In this document: positions 11,901-25,953 of the stretch, one piece after another
Position numbering within the stretch: position 1 is the stretch's first letter
Layout of the letters: each line of letters starts with the position of its first letter
Assembly: GCA_028829895.1 (NCBI GenBank)
Contig: CM054181.1
Coordinates: 16,214,001-16,278,000 of the forward strand
From: Sinotaia quadrata
Lineage: Eukaryota; Mollusca; Gastropoda; Architaenioglossa; Viviparidae
DNA: 64,000 nucleotides
Direction of reading: 5' to 3'
Program-made: the position numbers and the translations under genes
Notes under the pieces: model-generated
What the model saw: the letters and a program-made list of their open reading frames with translations, nothing else
Database searches by the model: none
What the model was told of the DNA's origin: nothing

Positions 11901-14389
11901 TCTTTTAAAAACTACCTGCTTATTCGGAAAACTCAAATTAAAAAAAAAACGTCGTCTGATATATCATGAAGTGAAAACGTCATTTGTTTACATTGCAAAC
12001 TACAGACATTGACAAATCTATCATGTGTGTGTGTGTGTGTTTAATTTTAAATCTGATTAATAAAGGTATTTCTCTATTTATTCTGGACTTCCCTGTATCA
12101 CTGATTTATAAGGGGAATTATTTTCCTGTTTTCCCTTTAAAAATGAACGGTGTTAGTTTTACCTCTACCATTATGAGTAGAAACTATGAATTTGCTCTAC
12201 TCAATCAGACATGTCAGGGTCTAGGCCGTCTACTCGCCTAAACGGGTTTTCCCGATTCAGCTACCATTCTAGAAGTACGCCAGCGATTGAAGTTGTGTCT
12301 GTTTGCAAGCGACTTCTCTGCGTTAAAGGTGATCGGTGATTACTAAAAGTCGTTACGATACTAAACAGATTTCTCGTCTTCCTTTGCCATAGACTTTGAC
12401 CACATTTGGATTGACATCCATTCTTTTTCACTCCACCTTAGAAGCCTTTAAAAAGAAGGTAAGTTGATAAAAGATTTATTTCTTTTTCACTCTACCTTAA
12501 AAACCTGTAAAAAGAAGGTAAGAATATAAAAGATTTATGGCTTAGTTGCCAAATCTTGCTTTCGATAAGAGAGCTTTTATTCCATCCCTATACATTTTGT
12601 GCTGTAGACATTTATAATGTTCTCTGTAAGGCGTTGTAGAGTATTTTATTAATCACTCGGACGAGTGTATGTCAGGTGTGGTATCGTAGTTCGTCTCGAT
12701 TATCATTGTACTCATCTTTGCTCATCCTTCGGTTTAATATACCGCCACAGTTTACAAGAATGCTTTCTTTCGAAGCATTTAAAGAAAAAAAAAAAATTTT
12801 TTTAATTCCTTTGTGTGTGGACACCGATGACGTAATTAAAAAAATTTTTACAAGAAAATGTACCCTGATGATGTCAATGATTTGACGAGTCAATTAATAA
12901 TAACAAATGTGTGAAATATCGGTCGCCAAGATCTATTTCTCGAATGGGTGACAATTAGTCTCCCTATATTTAATTATTTTTGAAAACAATTATAGAATTA
13001 AGTAGGCAGTTGCCCGCAGGGTAACAACAAAGACCTCAGAAATTCATTACGCCTCAAGTCGACGCATTGTGACAAAAATAAAGGACAACACGCACATACG
13101 TATACATACACAGTCTCACGCGCACACACATACATGTATATATACTCATACATACACACACACACACGCGAGTGCGCCCCTAATTATCCCCCTTGTTGTA
13201 TTGTCACCAAGTAGCTAATATAAGTAGCACAATGTTGCAACGTGACCTCTGCCCCTTTCTTTAAGGAATGTACATGATTTATTTCTCAAGTCTTTCAATT
13301 AAAAGAAATATTGAGGTGCCAGTGTTGCCAAATGATGTAACTAAATGTGTGTGGAATGTAACGTGTGTAACACTTCGCGCAACAGTCTCTGATTACAGTT
13401 AGGAGGTAAAAATAGACACAGCTCAGCAAGTCCGAGTATGAACGTAATCTTTAGAATTGTTATTTTTAGTTGTGATGCGCTGTTCTTTTACCGTATAATA
13501 TTCTATTAACACCCCTACTTTCGCTTTCATGTCTAGATTATGTCAACTTTATTAATAAGCCGTTTATTTATAAGCATTCGTAATTCGCTTAACATAACTC
13601 CGTGCGCGTGCGAAGAGTATTGGTGGTCTCCCCTTATAACACGAGTTCAGACGGACAAAGATTTGTTCTTACGAAAGCCTCACACCCTTCCTTTTATTCT
13701 TGTTTGCGAAATAAAAAAAGGTGTTGACTGGAAATCATGGTAGGTAATTTTGAAAACTTTTGATTTTATAAGAATAATATATGGCATTTAATCTTGCCAG
13801 GGGAAATTATTAACATTAGTTACACACCTTTGGTTCTAGATACATAAAAGAAATAATGCATTATTGTCGGTTGTATGACTTACAAAAAAAAAAGTGTCAT
13901 AAAAAAATATTAACAATTACAAAGTTGTGAAATATTCAAAGTGTTTGTACGATGTGTTTCATTATCCTTCCAGAATTGTTAATATAATTTAAGGTTTGTT
14001 CTAATAAGAAATAAAATCAAGTGTCGCTTAAATGTACAGTAATGTTTAAAGAAACAATGCCTACTGCATTCAAAGAAAGTCCACTACAAAAACAAAACAA
14101 AATCCAAGCAGCCATAAAGAGCTCTCTCCCTCTGTTGGTTGGCTTTCTTTGTTGTTTGCTCCTTGGAGGTCGGGGGATGTAACTAGCCCTTTGATTATAT
14201 AATAAATATATTTCAGAAAAATATAACTAAAAGCTCAATCGGATGCCATTAATGTATCTAAAATATGTGCTTCACTTAAAGATGAAAGAGGGACATAGAA
14301 ATTTTGAAAACGAGAACTATTACTAATTAGACATGCATTACAGTTTAAAAGTTCAAGGCTACAGTACTATGACGCAAATCACAGAACCG
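8993..14389. other. Long stretch without a recognised gene
   Basis: I see AT-rich sequence with short (CA)/(TA) tracts near 13090-13165 and several chance frames (11567-11899, 11984-12241, 13540-13743) without known domains. A CATG|GTAGGT donor-like site lies at 13738-13741 and could end a 5' exon of BIR-1, but no promoter could be tied to it. Confidence 0.4.
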
Positions 14390-14394
14390 AAGGG

Positions 14395-15005
14395 TGTCAA
14401 AGAAGGTGTGCTAATTTCACACTCCTGAAAAACTGCCAGAACAACTGTATATTTAAAGACTTATAATTTCACACCTGAAAACTGTCAGAACAACTGTATA
14501 TTTAAAGACTGTTGTAATTTCACACACCTGAAAAACTGCCAGAATAACTGTATATTTAAAGACTGTTATAATTTCACTCACCTGAAAAACTGCCAGAACA
14601 ACTGTTTATTTAAAGACTGTTATAATTTCATGCATTCTGAAAGCTTTTAGGACAAAAATATAAGACCGATAATGTAACGCATCTGAAGGTTTGTCAGAAC
14701 AAGAGTACATTGAACAGACTGCTAATTCCACACCTCTATAATATTATCAGAACAAGAGTGTATTGAACAGACTTCTAATTCCACACATCTGTAACATTTT
14801 CAGAACAAGAGTACATTGAACAGACTGCTAATTCCACACCTCTGTAATATTATCAGAACAAGAGTACATTGAACAGACTGCTAATTGCACACATCTGTAA
14901 CATTGTCAAACAAGATTATATTGAACAGACTGCTAATTGCACACATATGTAATATTATCAGAACAAGAGTACATTGAACAGACTGCTAATTGCACACATA
15001 TGAAA
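14395..15005. repeat. Two neighbouring arrays of about 62 bp units
   Basis: The first array (about 14395-14650) repeats CTGAAAAACTGCCAGAACAA about five times. The second (about 14690-15005) repeats ACATTGAACAGACTGCTAAT about six times. They share the pattern of a CAGAACAA core followed by a CACACCT element, so they may be diverged versions of one satellite. Confidence 0.85.
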
Positions 15006-15639
15006 AACTCGTGACGACAGACGAAGCGACTTTGAATGACGTCTCCTGAAGCAATATAACAAAATGTAAAGTTTCGGGGGGAATAAAAGACTGGAATTCG
15101 TTATCCAGCAATTTTTGTATGTGCACTTTGCAAGAACACAGTTCAAATAAAGACACTTTTGAGAAAAAAGATATTGTCAACACGAACTTCACTATAATGT
15201 ACTTAGGTCGACTTGCGGGGAAATGGATAGCTCCACTATTCACTCATGTATTAGTACGAATATTTTTTTAAAAGAAATTTAACGTCAGGAGTAATAGAAA
15301 ATGAAAGCTAGTTTCACCCTTTTGTTTAACTGATAATTTCCATAGAATTATTTAAAACCCTGTTTCGAAACCGAAAGTAAGAAAATACAATCTTTGTTTC
15401 TCTCTCTCTCTCTCTCTTTTTTTTTTTACTCCACTCTGGTCCCACCATTATGTTCAAAATTCAAGTTTGTTTTAAAACTTAACATTAGGCAAGTGAACGA
15501 AGTACTTATTGTTGAACAGAATTATAATTCTGATAATTATCAATACACATCTTTTGCTATAGTGTATATATGTCCACGACAATATAATTCACGTATTCCG
15601 TTAATATTCTCAAATGAATTAAATAGTGAAAGGTATTAT

Positions 15640-15742
15640 GAACTTTTGACAATTGATCAGAATATTGATGTTTATTTTGAGTATTGATCAGAATATTGAC
15701 GTTTATTTTGACAATTGATCAGAATATTGACGTTTATTTTGA
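15640..15742. repeat. About 31 bp repeat, 3 copies
   Basis: Units of GATCAGAATATTGACGTTTA occur three times just upstream of the first BIR-1 exon. Confidence 0.8.
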
Positions 15743-15831
15743 CCTAAACGTGATGACGAAAGCATATTATCACTAAGCATGTTTGTTTTCTGACAATTTA
15801 TTAAAATTATCATTGATAAATTTTGATGCAG

Positions 15832-16912
15832 ATGAAGAACTACCACTCCAGAAGAAAACTACCACCGGACAGTCAGTCCTGGGAGGAAGATCAAACGAAG
15901 ATGGTTCCAAACGCGATTTTCTGGCCTCCCTCTAAACTACTTTTGCCCAATTTTCAACTCCGCCATGTAAGTGAAGATTTTCTTTCTCGTTTCATTTGTC
16001 TTGTAGGGCTTCATTGGATCTTGCCCAACAGTTTAATGCATATTAAACCCAATTTATTCCCCAACACATCCTAGTTCCCCAGCAGCCATCATTTGCTAAG
16101 CGACAGTAATGGACGCTTTTCGTATTCTCCACGCGTAGCAAGTCATGAAACAATGTATTATCGGTAATGTTTAGGACGTCACGTAACATTACAATGGAGA
16201 ACGCTTACGACTGCTCGCGTTTTTGGGTGTGATGTGTGCGTGCGTGCGTGTTTGTGCGTTTGTGAAGAAAATAGTGGTTGTGAGCGGTGCTTAGTTTTGA
16301 TCCCTAGCCGTTACTTGACAGACCGGAAAGAATGGACGGGAGAAGAATTTAGCAATGGCTCGACTGAATTGGACTTATTTCTCATAAACTCTGTATATTT
16401 ACCTGGCACAAAACTGGACAACGACGTGTTAATAAAAATGTACAACTTGCTGTTTCAGTCACATAACCTGCTAAGGACTTTGGGAACAAAGCTTCCACGT
16501 GCGTTCATGGACTTGGAGGAGACGACCATGACCCTGAAAGGCAGGGAGAAGTCGTTTCCTGATGACTGGCTTGGACCTTCTCCCGCTATAATGGCGGCTG
16601 CTGGGCTGTATTATCAGGAAGGTATGAAGTGACTAGAACAACGCGAGCCACATTATTTAATACAGATGTGTGGATGTGCACCTAGAGGCGGCTGAGTGGG
16701 TCGATGGGACGGATGTATGTAAGACTGGATGGATAATTGGGTAGAAGGGATGAATGCATCGGAAGTTGGTTTGATCGAGTGACGGAAGGATAGATGACGT
16801 AAGAATATATCAGATCAGTGGAATAAATAAAAGACATTTAAAAATCATATTACAATGCATTGCAAGCCTTGTAAACCATGCTCACTGTAGTACTAGCATT
16901 TGAAATCAAAAG

Positions 16913-16967
<55 letters not shown>

Positions 16968-16978
16968 GTGTGTGTGTG

Positions 16979-17016
<38 letters not shown>

Positions 17017-18118
17017 TGCATGCGTACGTGTGTGTTTTTCTGTGTATCTCTGTGTGTATACTAAAACTAATGAGCTTAAAGTATTCAAACGATCTTTCTT
17101 TCGTGTTATTGTTTACTGGTCGCAGGAAAGCCTCGCTGCTACATCTGTAGAATTAGCTTTCGAGGTTTAAATATTCCCGAGCAGTGTCCATGGCAACGAC
17201 ACAAAGAGCTAGCACCCAACTGTCTACATCTAAGACGCACGTCATCCAGCGGCCATAGTCACCTGGTGGGTATTCGGACTGATCAGTAGTAGTAGTGAAT
17301 TGCATGCAGAGATCCATAGTGATTTGAAGCTGATTATAACGAGCTTATGCAATATTGAATTCTGTCGTAGATCCAAATGACAGGTTTACATACAGGCAAA
17401 CTGCAAATATATAGTTAGATCATTAACATACTCGGGGGGGGGGGGGGCAGCTAGTTTATACATAGAGCAATAGACACCAAACGTGAGCTCAACGGAAACA
17501 AAGGGTACAAGCACGCGTAAGCAAATAGTCAGCCAACACGAACTAGGAGTTCACACACACACACACACGCGTATATAGTAAGTCCATTCATAACACATTT
17601 ATGCCATAAGCTGGCAGTTAGTTCACTTAGACTGGTAGTGAGCTCACCGGCAGAACCACAATGGGAACAAACACATCTGAATGAGAAAAACATACATTTA
17701 AATATTGAATCAATTATAATAAATGCTGTTGTAAAGAAAAAACGCATATTATTTTGCTTAGTAATGCATATTTAACCAGTAACTAAAACTGCATTTAGTC
17801 ATACTTTGCTGACAACATTGTTTGCAGATGAGCGAACGAGAGAGAGAGAGAGAGTGAGTGAAATAGGAGAGAGAGAGATTACACAGAAAGCATTCGTGTT
17901 TCCGTTACTCGTCTTATTATTTTTGTCCTTGCCTTGTTTTTTATGCAAACAAACATACATACAAACAATCAAACAAACACACACAAAGGTTCCTGTGCTT
18001 ATTTTCTCTTCATTTGTTGTGTTATCTGTTTCTGTAGGTTGACGGTCCACGCCCAAGACGTTCTTCTACTTCCTCGGCAGACTGTCTGATGGCCGCCGAG
18101 GTATATGGCAACATCTAA
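15832..18118 (+). CDS. BIR-1: single-BIR inhibitor-of-apoptosis-like protein, no RING
   Basis: Four exons join in frame: 15832-15966 (ATG right after a GCAG acceptor), 16459-16621, 17126-17265 and 18038-18118 (TAA), giving 172 residues. Intron phases are 0, 1 and 0, as in BIR-2 and BIR-3. The BIR domain spans about residues 73-135: G-R-x-x-S-F at 73-78, W82, M-A-A-A-G-L-Y-Y at 90-97, and zinc ligands C104, C107, H125 and C132. C-P-W (120-122) replaces the common D-P-W, and the Trp usual in the central L-x-x-W is absent. BIR domains bind caspases, IAP-binding motifs or receptor adaptors; which applies here is unknown. The last exon matches that of BIR-2 (R-R, S-S-x-D-C-L, A-E). No RING follows before the stop, although GAG|GTATAT inside the last exon could serve as a donor. 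The first exon is the least certain part. Confidence 0.8.
16915..17015. repeat. (TA)n followed by (GT)n microsatellite
   Basis: About 48 bp of TA and then about 45 bp of interrupted GT lie in the intron between the two BIR-1 domain exons. Confidence 0.95.
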
Positions 18119-20890
18119 TTGTCTCCCCGTACTCTCAAAACCCATTGCTGGGTGTACAGATTTTAGATTGGGTTGAATCACCAAACTTCATATATTCGCT
18201 ACTGGCTTTTGTGCTTTCAGATGTACAGAATGTATTTTGGGGGGGTGGGGGAGCTTTATTTCAAGCAGGAACACACACAAAACAAAAATGTAAATTAAGG
18301 GCTAACATAATTTTGGTGTCTGAGACAATTATTAGCTAAGTTTGAAATGAACAATATTAATTTAAGAATTTTTCGGAAAAGTTTTTAACTTTCCTTTAAA
18401 CAAGAAACAAAACGTATGCATCCAAATTTAGAAGTTCCTACGGAAAGTGGTCAAACGAAGTCGAAATATCAGAATATCGCGAGAGTATGACTTGAGATCT
18501 GTGCAACCTAGTTATGGGACTTTGAGACAACGAAATGTGTGTCCATGACACAAGGTTCCTAATGCAAAGACAAAAATGAGCTTACAAAAAAAAAAAAACC
18601 AAAAAAAAAACCCAAACAGTTTACCAAGAAAATAAATGGGTCCTTAACTCGTAAAAATATAACCAAAAAAAAAAAATCGTGTCCCTTAATGGGTAAATGG
18701 AATTACGAGAAAAGAACTTAGAAGCTACTTGTAAATTGCTGTAGCTTTAGAATTTTTGAATTTTCATGACGAATAAAATAAGTGTCTAAGACCTTATCAG
18801 CTCAAGAACGTACTACTTTTGTTCTAGATGCTCAAGAATTTACTGTCTACATATTGAAACTCATGTCTATAAATTCCTAATGCGAAAGTGCAACATTATC
18901 TCGGTTGGAGGGATATACGTGGTGAAGTTTAGAACATATATATAAAATTACCCGTGATCATTTTTTTTCGTCGTGATTAAACCTTAATTCGTAAGGGTGG
19001 CGTGAACTCGGGGTTAGAGAGACCTCACAACTTTATGACTTCACGAGCTTACGAACTCACGAACTTAGGACCTTACGGGCTTAGGACCTCACGAGCTTAA
19101 GACCTTACGGGCTTAGGACCTTACAAAGCGAAAATTTATATGGCGAAGATAGTACATTTACGAGCGCGTAAAAATTGATCACGGTCACCTTATATATTGT
19201 TCGGAACCAAGAGCGTGCGGAATAGTGTTACAGATTTGAACCTCTAGGAAGGAGGTGAAGATCAAGACGCTGGTCACGTTATTCGTGGAAACTTCTCTGC
19301 ATCTGGTAGAGATATCAATTTGCAATTTTTTGCTGCATACAGATGATTGTTTTTAAAATTTTAGTTTATTTTGTTTTTAGGTTTTTACCTTTTCTTCATT
19401 TATGCCCGCTTATCGAGATAATATTTTAATTTTAATTGTTGAATCTTTTTTATTTGCATTTGTTTATTAATTGATTGTCGGGACGATATTTATAACTCTA
19501 ATGTTACTTTCAAATAATATCGCCTGAGAACTCTGTGAAGAGTATGTTGTACAGTCATAATATTGTTTATGTAATCTGCGCATTTTTGAATTATCAGCGT
19601 TTATTGTTATAAATTAATATTGAACATTTTTAGAATGATACCCTATTTCAACACATAATAAATAATTGAGATTTTATTTTAACCTCTAATAACCTATTTT
19701 CACATGCAAATAAGTTTCTAGAAATCAAATCAACAGCTTGTATTTTAAAATGTCATTAATGCGATAATCTAATAAATTCTAATTTTACAGGTATCTTCGC
19801 TGTACTGTGTTTGAAAGGTCATTACAAATATTTCTTTTATTATTTCACAATTCATAAACTAATCTTTTATTCACTGTTACTAACTCATAGCAATTAATGT
19901 AACTAATATAATATAATGTATTTTAATGTCAAAAACAAATTTATTAAGGTTTACGAAAAAATTTGTGCTCCAACTTAATTTATGATTATTAAATTACTTG
20001 CAACTGAAAAGGTGATATTTTCATTTTGTTTTCGTAGGAGTGTTAACATTTGCCTAATAAATAGTAATAATTTTCTTTGTTTTAAATAGCCTCATAACGC
20101 GGTTTATATTACAAATAAACAATGAACACTGTACATCAAAACCATATGAATTGTTCACTTTCAATATTTGATTTTTTATATACATTGTCTTTTTGTCTCT
20201 CATGACATGTTTTATTATTTTCTGTTAAAGTTTCAATATTTTCAATCTTTGCATTGTGTTGTTATATACATTGTCTTTTTCTCTCTCATGACATGTTTTA
20301 CTGTTTTCTATTAAAGATTTAAAAAATTTATTAAAATCTATTTTTAATCTTTGCATTGTGTCGATGAAAGCAAAAGTTGATTTTTTAAAAATACTTATAA
20401 TGTTTCATTTTGTCCTGAAATAAAGTAAATTTAGACAATAACGGACCATATTATTTGTTGTGGTATGTTGTGGTGAATATTATTTCAGTATTTCAGTCGC
20501 ACAGCTTGATACCTGAACAGAATATTGTCATTCCGACTCGTGACTGGCTATAGAATGGCAATATTCTATTCATATTGTCATTCCGACTCGTGACTTGTTA
20601 TAGAATGGCATTATTCTATTTATATTGTGGAGCTTAACACACGTAAATTGAAACATATATTTATTCATTTTCACTCACACACACACATATTGCAATATTT
20701 ATCGAGGCAATTCTAAGCATCAATTAAACCAACACGACACCCACTTTGGTAAATATTACCATTAGCAGCAACATAACTTTCATTCCTTGTTTACAGTTCT
20801 TACATCAGCTAGTTTTACTATTCTTACAATTTTCTTTATTAAATTCCGTTTGAAAGGACATCTTTTCGCAGTATTCTTAGTCCAGATGTA
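18119..20890. other. No gene seen; A-tracts and AT-rich sequence
   Basis: Poly-A tracts lie at 18589-18610 and 18664-18676, with an AATAAA at 18631-18636 that could serve BIR-1. Short repeats of CTTAGGACCTTACGGG occur near 19060-19130. A pair of about 65 bp direct copies (CATTCCGACTCGTGACT) lies near 20530-20620. Acceptor-like sites at 19790 and 20037 lead into frames that close quickly. Confidence 0.4.
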
Positions 20891-20892
20891 AT

Positions 20893-21040
<148 letters not shown>

Positions 21041-22214
21041 ATCTAATAAAAACGTGTTTTGGCTTCAACAAGGTAGAGCGAAATAAAATAGTCGGCGTCA
21101 ACTTTATCATGACATGGATGAGTATAGGTTATAAGTTATCAACTTTAACAGTATTTAATGTGTAGTTTCAAATCATGTTCAAGACACATTATTCTTTCAT
21201 TACTACTTCTACTAGCATAATAAAGTTGTTAGTTGATAGCCTTGTCTGTTATTTACTTGACCCCAACATTTGGCCGAAGGCAAAATTGGATTTGTATGGA
21301 TGTAAAACTTCCATTATGAAAATTATCAAGAGAAATTATTAAATAAATATGACGTCTTATTCGTATTCTTCATAGTAGCAGATAAGTGTTTTGTATTTTT
21401 CTTTTAAAAAACGTTCGCAAATCATTACACGCAAATAAACATTTAAATAATTACTGGAGGTATTTAACCGCCTTATTTCAATCTGATTGTTTATATACAA
21501 ACCGTGGGTTTAATAATTTTCTCTGTCTGTTTATATTATTAGAGACCTATTATCCTAATGAACGATGTTTGGGCAAATGAGCGACAGGTTTTCACATTTG
21601 TGTTTATGAGGATCTAAAATTGCCTTTTATATGATGTCATTACATTGAAATCTGTCTTTACTACGTTCCTAGAAACAGTTGACCTATATTTCGCCAGTTA
21701 CAAGTTTGAAGACTGCTATGTGCTGTCGACTAAAATAGATTGAATCACTACGTCATGTCTATTTTAAACCACACAGGCACACGATCAATACATGTGTGCT
21801 GTCCCGACATGGTATTCATTGTAATAAAAATAGCAGGGCGCTTGCGTATGATCTAAAAATATGATTATAAGTAACACTGAAGTTGAATTTTTGTCATTAA
21901 ACTAACCGATGCTACAGAAAGGTAAGTTCTCTTTCGTGTATTCGTTCACGACCAAATTCCTGATTTTGTCTAACGCTCGACGAACAAAACATTGCATGTG
22001 TGACAGTTACGACCAAAGTTGATTTTGTCTGTTCTAAAAGAACACAACTTACAACACGGCAGGATATGATGGACGATCATGACTTTAAATCCTCTGAGAA
22101 CTTCCAAATCTTAGGACATGACTGGACACTATGACAATTCCTAAGACTGATTGGATAAGGTATTATTTCAAGATTTAAGACATGATTGGTGAGGCTTGTC
22201 ATCCACTACCTACG

Positions 22215-22445
22215 ACTGTACTGAACAAGGTGGACTTGCAAGCCTTACGATCTGTTTAGAGATAAGATTTGACCATCACCACTACTACGTTATCTGGTCA
22301 ACGTGGACCTCCAAGACTTACAACCTGATTAGAGATAAGATTGACCATCACCACTACTACGTTATCTGGTTAATGTGAACCTCCAAGACTTACAACCTGA
22401 TTAGAGACAAGATTTGTCCATCACCACTACTACGTTACCTGATTT
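22215..22445. repeat. About 75 bp repeat, 3 copies
   Basis: Units with GACCATCACCACTACTACGT and CTCCAAGACTTACAACCTGA are repeated three times. Confidence 0.8.
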
Positions 22446-22689
22446 GAAGTGTCTGACAACTCACCTTATTTTGTTATTTGGACAAGTTAGAGTTTACAGA
22501 ATTAAGACCAGATTAGAAGCGTTTTCCACTACTAATATGTTATTCGGTAAAGATAGGCTATAAAGATTTAGAATGTCTGTTCAGGTTTGCCACTCATGAC
22601 ATAAGTGGAAGGTGCGCTGTCGCGATTCAAGACCTCGCTGAACATATTTGACACGTCCTAAGATCTGATTTGAAAGTGGTGACATTCAA

Positions 22690-22925
22690 AAGACCTGAGA
22701 CCAGAGTGGACAAGACTGACAATCACGACCTAAGACCAGAGTGGACAAGATTGACAATCACGACCTAAGACCAGAATAGACAAGATTGACAATCACGACC
22801 TAAGACCAGAATAGACAAGATTGACAATCACGACCTAAGACCAGAATAGACAAGATTGACAATCACGACCTAAGACCAGAATAGACAAGATTGACAATCA
22901 CGACCTAAGACCTCAATGGACAGAC
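22690..22925. repeat. 35 bp repeat, about 6 copies
   Basis: The unit contains CGACCTAAGACCAGAATAGA and CAAGATTGACAATCA. Confidence 0.92.
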
Positions 22926-22989
22926 AGATTCTGACGGACTATACTTTGACTTGTCAATATCACACTCTGGATATTAATAGTCTGATAAC

Positions 22990-23395
22990 TGTCGAGACCA
23001 GCTAGATTTTCATGAATTAATACTTGACTGGACAAGCTTGATGTTTGTAAATTCATACTCGACTTGATAAGATGGATGTTGACGAATTGATATTTGACAT
23101 GCAGGATGTTTAAGAACTAATTCTTGACTGGACAAGCTGGATGTTATTGTTGAACACTTGGCTGAACAAGGTGGATGTTGGTGAATTAACACATGACTAG
23201 TCATGCTAAATGTTCTTGAATTAACACTTGCCTAAACAAGCTGGATGTTCTATAATTAGCATCTGACTAGATATGCTAGATGTTCTTGAATTAACATTTG
23301 CCTAAACAAGCTGGATGTTCTATAATTAGCATCTGACTAGATATGCTAGATGTTCTTGAATTAACACTTCACTGGACATGCTAGATATTCGCACT
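22990..23395. repeat. Diverged array of about 50-60 bp units
   Basis: A degenerate unit with ACTGGACAAGCTGGATGTT and GAATTAACACTTG occurs about seven times. Two neighbouring copies near 23210-23350 are nearly identical. Confidence 0.7.
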
Positions 23396-23470
23396 CATGC
23401 TGAACACTGTCCAAAATGAGTTTGCATGTATACTTTAGTTAGTAAACTGACATATGTAACCGGAGAGGGG

Positions 23471-23478
23471 TATAAATA
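23471..23478 (+). promoter_or_regulatory. TATA box, possible promoter of RING-2
   Basis: TATAAATA follows a purine-rich GGAGAGGGG, and an initiator-like CTCAGCACTC lies about 40 bases downstream. The arrangement resembles the BIR-3 promoter at 51222-51238 (G-run directly before the TATA box, then AAGACT). The nearest downstream coding exon on this strand is RING-2 at 24954. Confidence 0.45.
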
Positions 23479-24379
23479 AGACTGATTCTAATGCAAGTTT
23501 GTCTTCGATACTCAGCACTCCGAATGAAACCAAGCAAAATAGAGAAATAGACTAACACCTGTAGCGAGCCTATTTCGAATTAAATACTGTTACAGTCACT
23601 GAATGATTTACATGCACGAAACATGTATTGTCCTTGAACTATATGACCTTCGTCTGTTCGATGTCTATGAGTACAAGGCCGATTGGCACCGCCGAGCCAA
23701 GTTGCCCTGTCTGTGAAGGTGAAACGTTAATTAGATCAAGAGCAATAAAATTTGAATCTTAACTGATTGCAAAGCAGAACCATATGTTATTGTATTTTTA
23801 TGATTTAAAGTTTTAAATATCGTTGCGTTATAACGTAAAACGTAAAAAATATCACCTAGTGTGATTGTTTGAAAGTCTAGGAACAGCAGGAAAACTCCGA
23901 GACACATTAAAAAAAAATTATACTTCTGTTCGTGTTTTCAATACCGCAACAAACAAGTTAGTAAGTACAATCCAAATACAAAATTATTGTGTTAATTTTA
24001 ATCATCGTTTACTAAGTATTATTGAAAAGAATTAATTATTATTAACTACTGCAGGTCAGGTATATCCAGCTATGAATCTAGGATAAAAATAGCACTGCAA
24101 ACATATTTTAAATTAACGATTATTTTGAAGTTAATCAACAAACTAGGGCAACTTCATTGTTAACACCTTGAAAAATAAGCGGATTACTTCCCTTTGAACA
24201 ATGCCGAGAATTTTATATTATCGAAATCACAGCAATCCTTAATTATGCCAATGAACGTAGTTTACTGGTTGCTTGCCCCTACTTCATCCTGAAATCTGCT
24301 CCTGTCAGGTATCCTGGAGAAAGCCTGGGATCGTTACTTAAAAATACATTTTAAAAATACACACAAATGTACCCGTATG

Positions 24380-24734
24380 CAGAGATAGAGAGACAGTGAC
24401 AGAGATGTTCAGAGGCGCACACATACAAATATGAAGATAGGAAATAGGCAGACAGAGACAGAGAGAGATACAGAGAAAACGACAGAGACAAAGTAAGGCA
24501 TACATATAAAGAAAATAAGAGATACAGGCAAAGAAAGGAAAAGAGAGAGAAAGAAATGCAGAGAGACAGAGAGAAAGAAATGCAGAGAGACAGAGAGAAA
24601 GAAATGCAGAGAGACAGAAACAAAAAAGGCAGAGAGACAGAGACAAAGACTGTCGTAAAGAAACATGAAGAGTAAGGTGGAGATAGAGACAGAAAATAAA
24701 GATAAAGACAGCCCCTCTCCACACACACACACAC

Positions 24735-24822
<88 letters not shown>

Positions 24823-24825
24823 CAT
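24380..24825. repeat. GA-rich tract with 24 bp units, then (CA)n and (TA)n
   Basis: GAGACAGAGAGAAAGAAATG units repeat near 24545-24620. A CA tract of about 90 bp (24721-24810) and a short TA tract follow. Long minus-strand frames here translate the repeat. Confidence 0.95.
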
Positions 24826-24953
24826 TTCACTGAACTTGTAATGCATCAAAATCAGTGATTAAATGCCAGATCAAACAGGAGCTTATAGGAATTGGATGCC
24901 CAACTATTTCCGTGACGTCACAGAAATTTGTATGAAAGTGTTTTCTACTTCAG

Positions 24954-25209
24954 GGTTCCAAGAATGCAGAACCACCACGTGAACGAAACAGTCAGCGTCT
25001 TGCACTCACGGAGTCAGTGCATCAGATGTCGCGTTGCAGATGCCACGATTGTCTTTCTTCCGTGTTCCCACAAGATTACGTGCCACGCGTGTGCTGACAC
25101 CATGGACGTCTGCCAACTTTGCTTCCGGCCCATTCTGGGAACGTGCCCTGCGCGATTTATTCCAGAGGTCACTCCTGAAGGTTGCAGACGATCGCTAGCA
25201 GGAGCATAG
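24954..25209 (+). CDS. RING-2: IAP-type RING finger exon
   Basis: The exon begins after a TTCTACTTCAG acceptor in phase 2 (as RING-1 does) and ends with TAG at 25207-25209. Counted from the Met at 24964, the C3HC4 ligands are C19, C22, C34, H36, C40, C43, C50 and C53, identical in position to RING-1 and RING-3. The final pair is CQLC, again without Pro. From that Met the protein is 81 residues. It is closest to RING-3 (Q-C-x-R-C-R-x-A-D-A-T). I could not find its upstream linker exon. A donor-like GCAG|GTAGGT at 25310 in the 3' untranslated region may be used, and AATAAA lies at 25553-25558. The E3 ubiquitin ligase role is inferred from the family. Confidence 0.72.
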
Positions 25210-25864
25210 GTATGGTGCTGGAGTCCAATAGTTCTGCATCACGAATGTTGGCTTGTCTGTCCTTGTCGACCATGACCATCTCGAAGATGCTATTTCGACT
25301 GTGGATGCAGGTAGGTCACAATAAGTCAGGAGATGTCTTGCTTTTGAAAAATATGGACCATCTTGCCCACTTTCATTTGCACTGAGGCGACGTTTAAAAC
25401 AGTGGGCCTGTTAAATGTGATAGAAAAATTTGTTTTATTGCTCTCTAGACGTGAAAGACATGCTGACTTATTGTGACTTACTTGTCCCACTAAAGAATGA
25501 CTTTTTAGTTTACCTGCGAGGGAAGACGGATTTGCTAGAAACTATGAATAACAATAAAACAATGATGACAATCTGTTTTTTAATAGTTAGAATCTATTGC
25601 CATTTATTAATAATTAGCCAAACAATATTTACTTCAATATACAGTTCAATGCAACAAAATTATTACGTACTCGATTTAAAAAATAATAATCAGCTTGGAA
25701 TATTATGTCTTTCATACTAAGACACGTCAGACAAGAAATGATTCATTTAACTACATCGAGAATTACGAGCACCTAACTGTTTTTGAAGGATCAGTTTAGC
25801 AGAGTAATATACGAACAGGATAAAACTCAGATATAAACGAATGCGCTAATATACAAAGGAGTGA

Positions 25865-25865
<1 letters not shown>

Positions 25866-25948
<83 letters not shown>
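25866..25948. repeat. (CT)n microsatellite
   Basis: Nearly perfect CT tract of about 83 bp, followed by degenerate CCATC/TCTG units. Confidence 0.96.

Positions 25949-25953
<5 letters not shown>

Noticed and set aside
23640..23760. Short frame with P-S-C-P-V-C as a RING or zinc-finger exon
   Set aside because: Only one Cys pair is present, with no partner ligands, and the donor is weak.
24301..24345. GAGAAAGCCTGGG after a CAG as the missing RING-2 linker exon
   Set aside because: The frame with K-P closes at once and no donor in the needed phase is present.
24338..24849. Cys/Val-rich proteins of 146-159 residues on the minus strand
   Set aside because: These are translations of a (CA)n tract and a GA-rich repeat.
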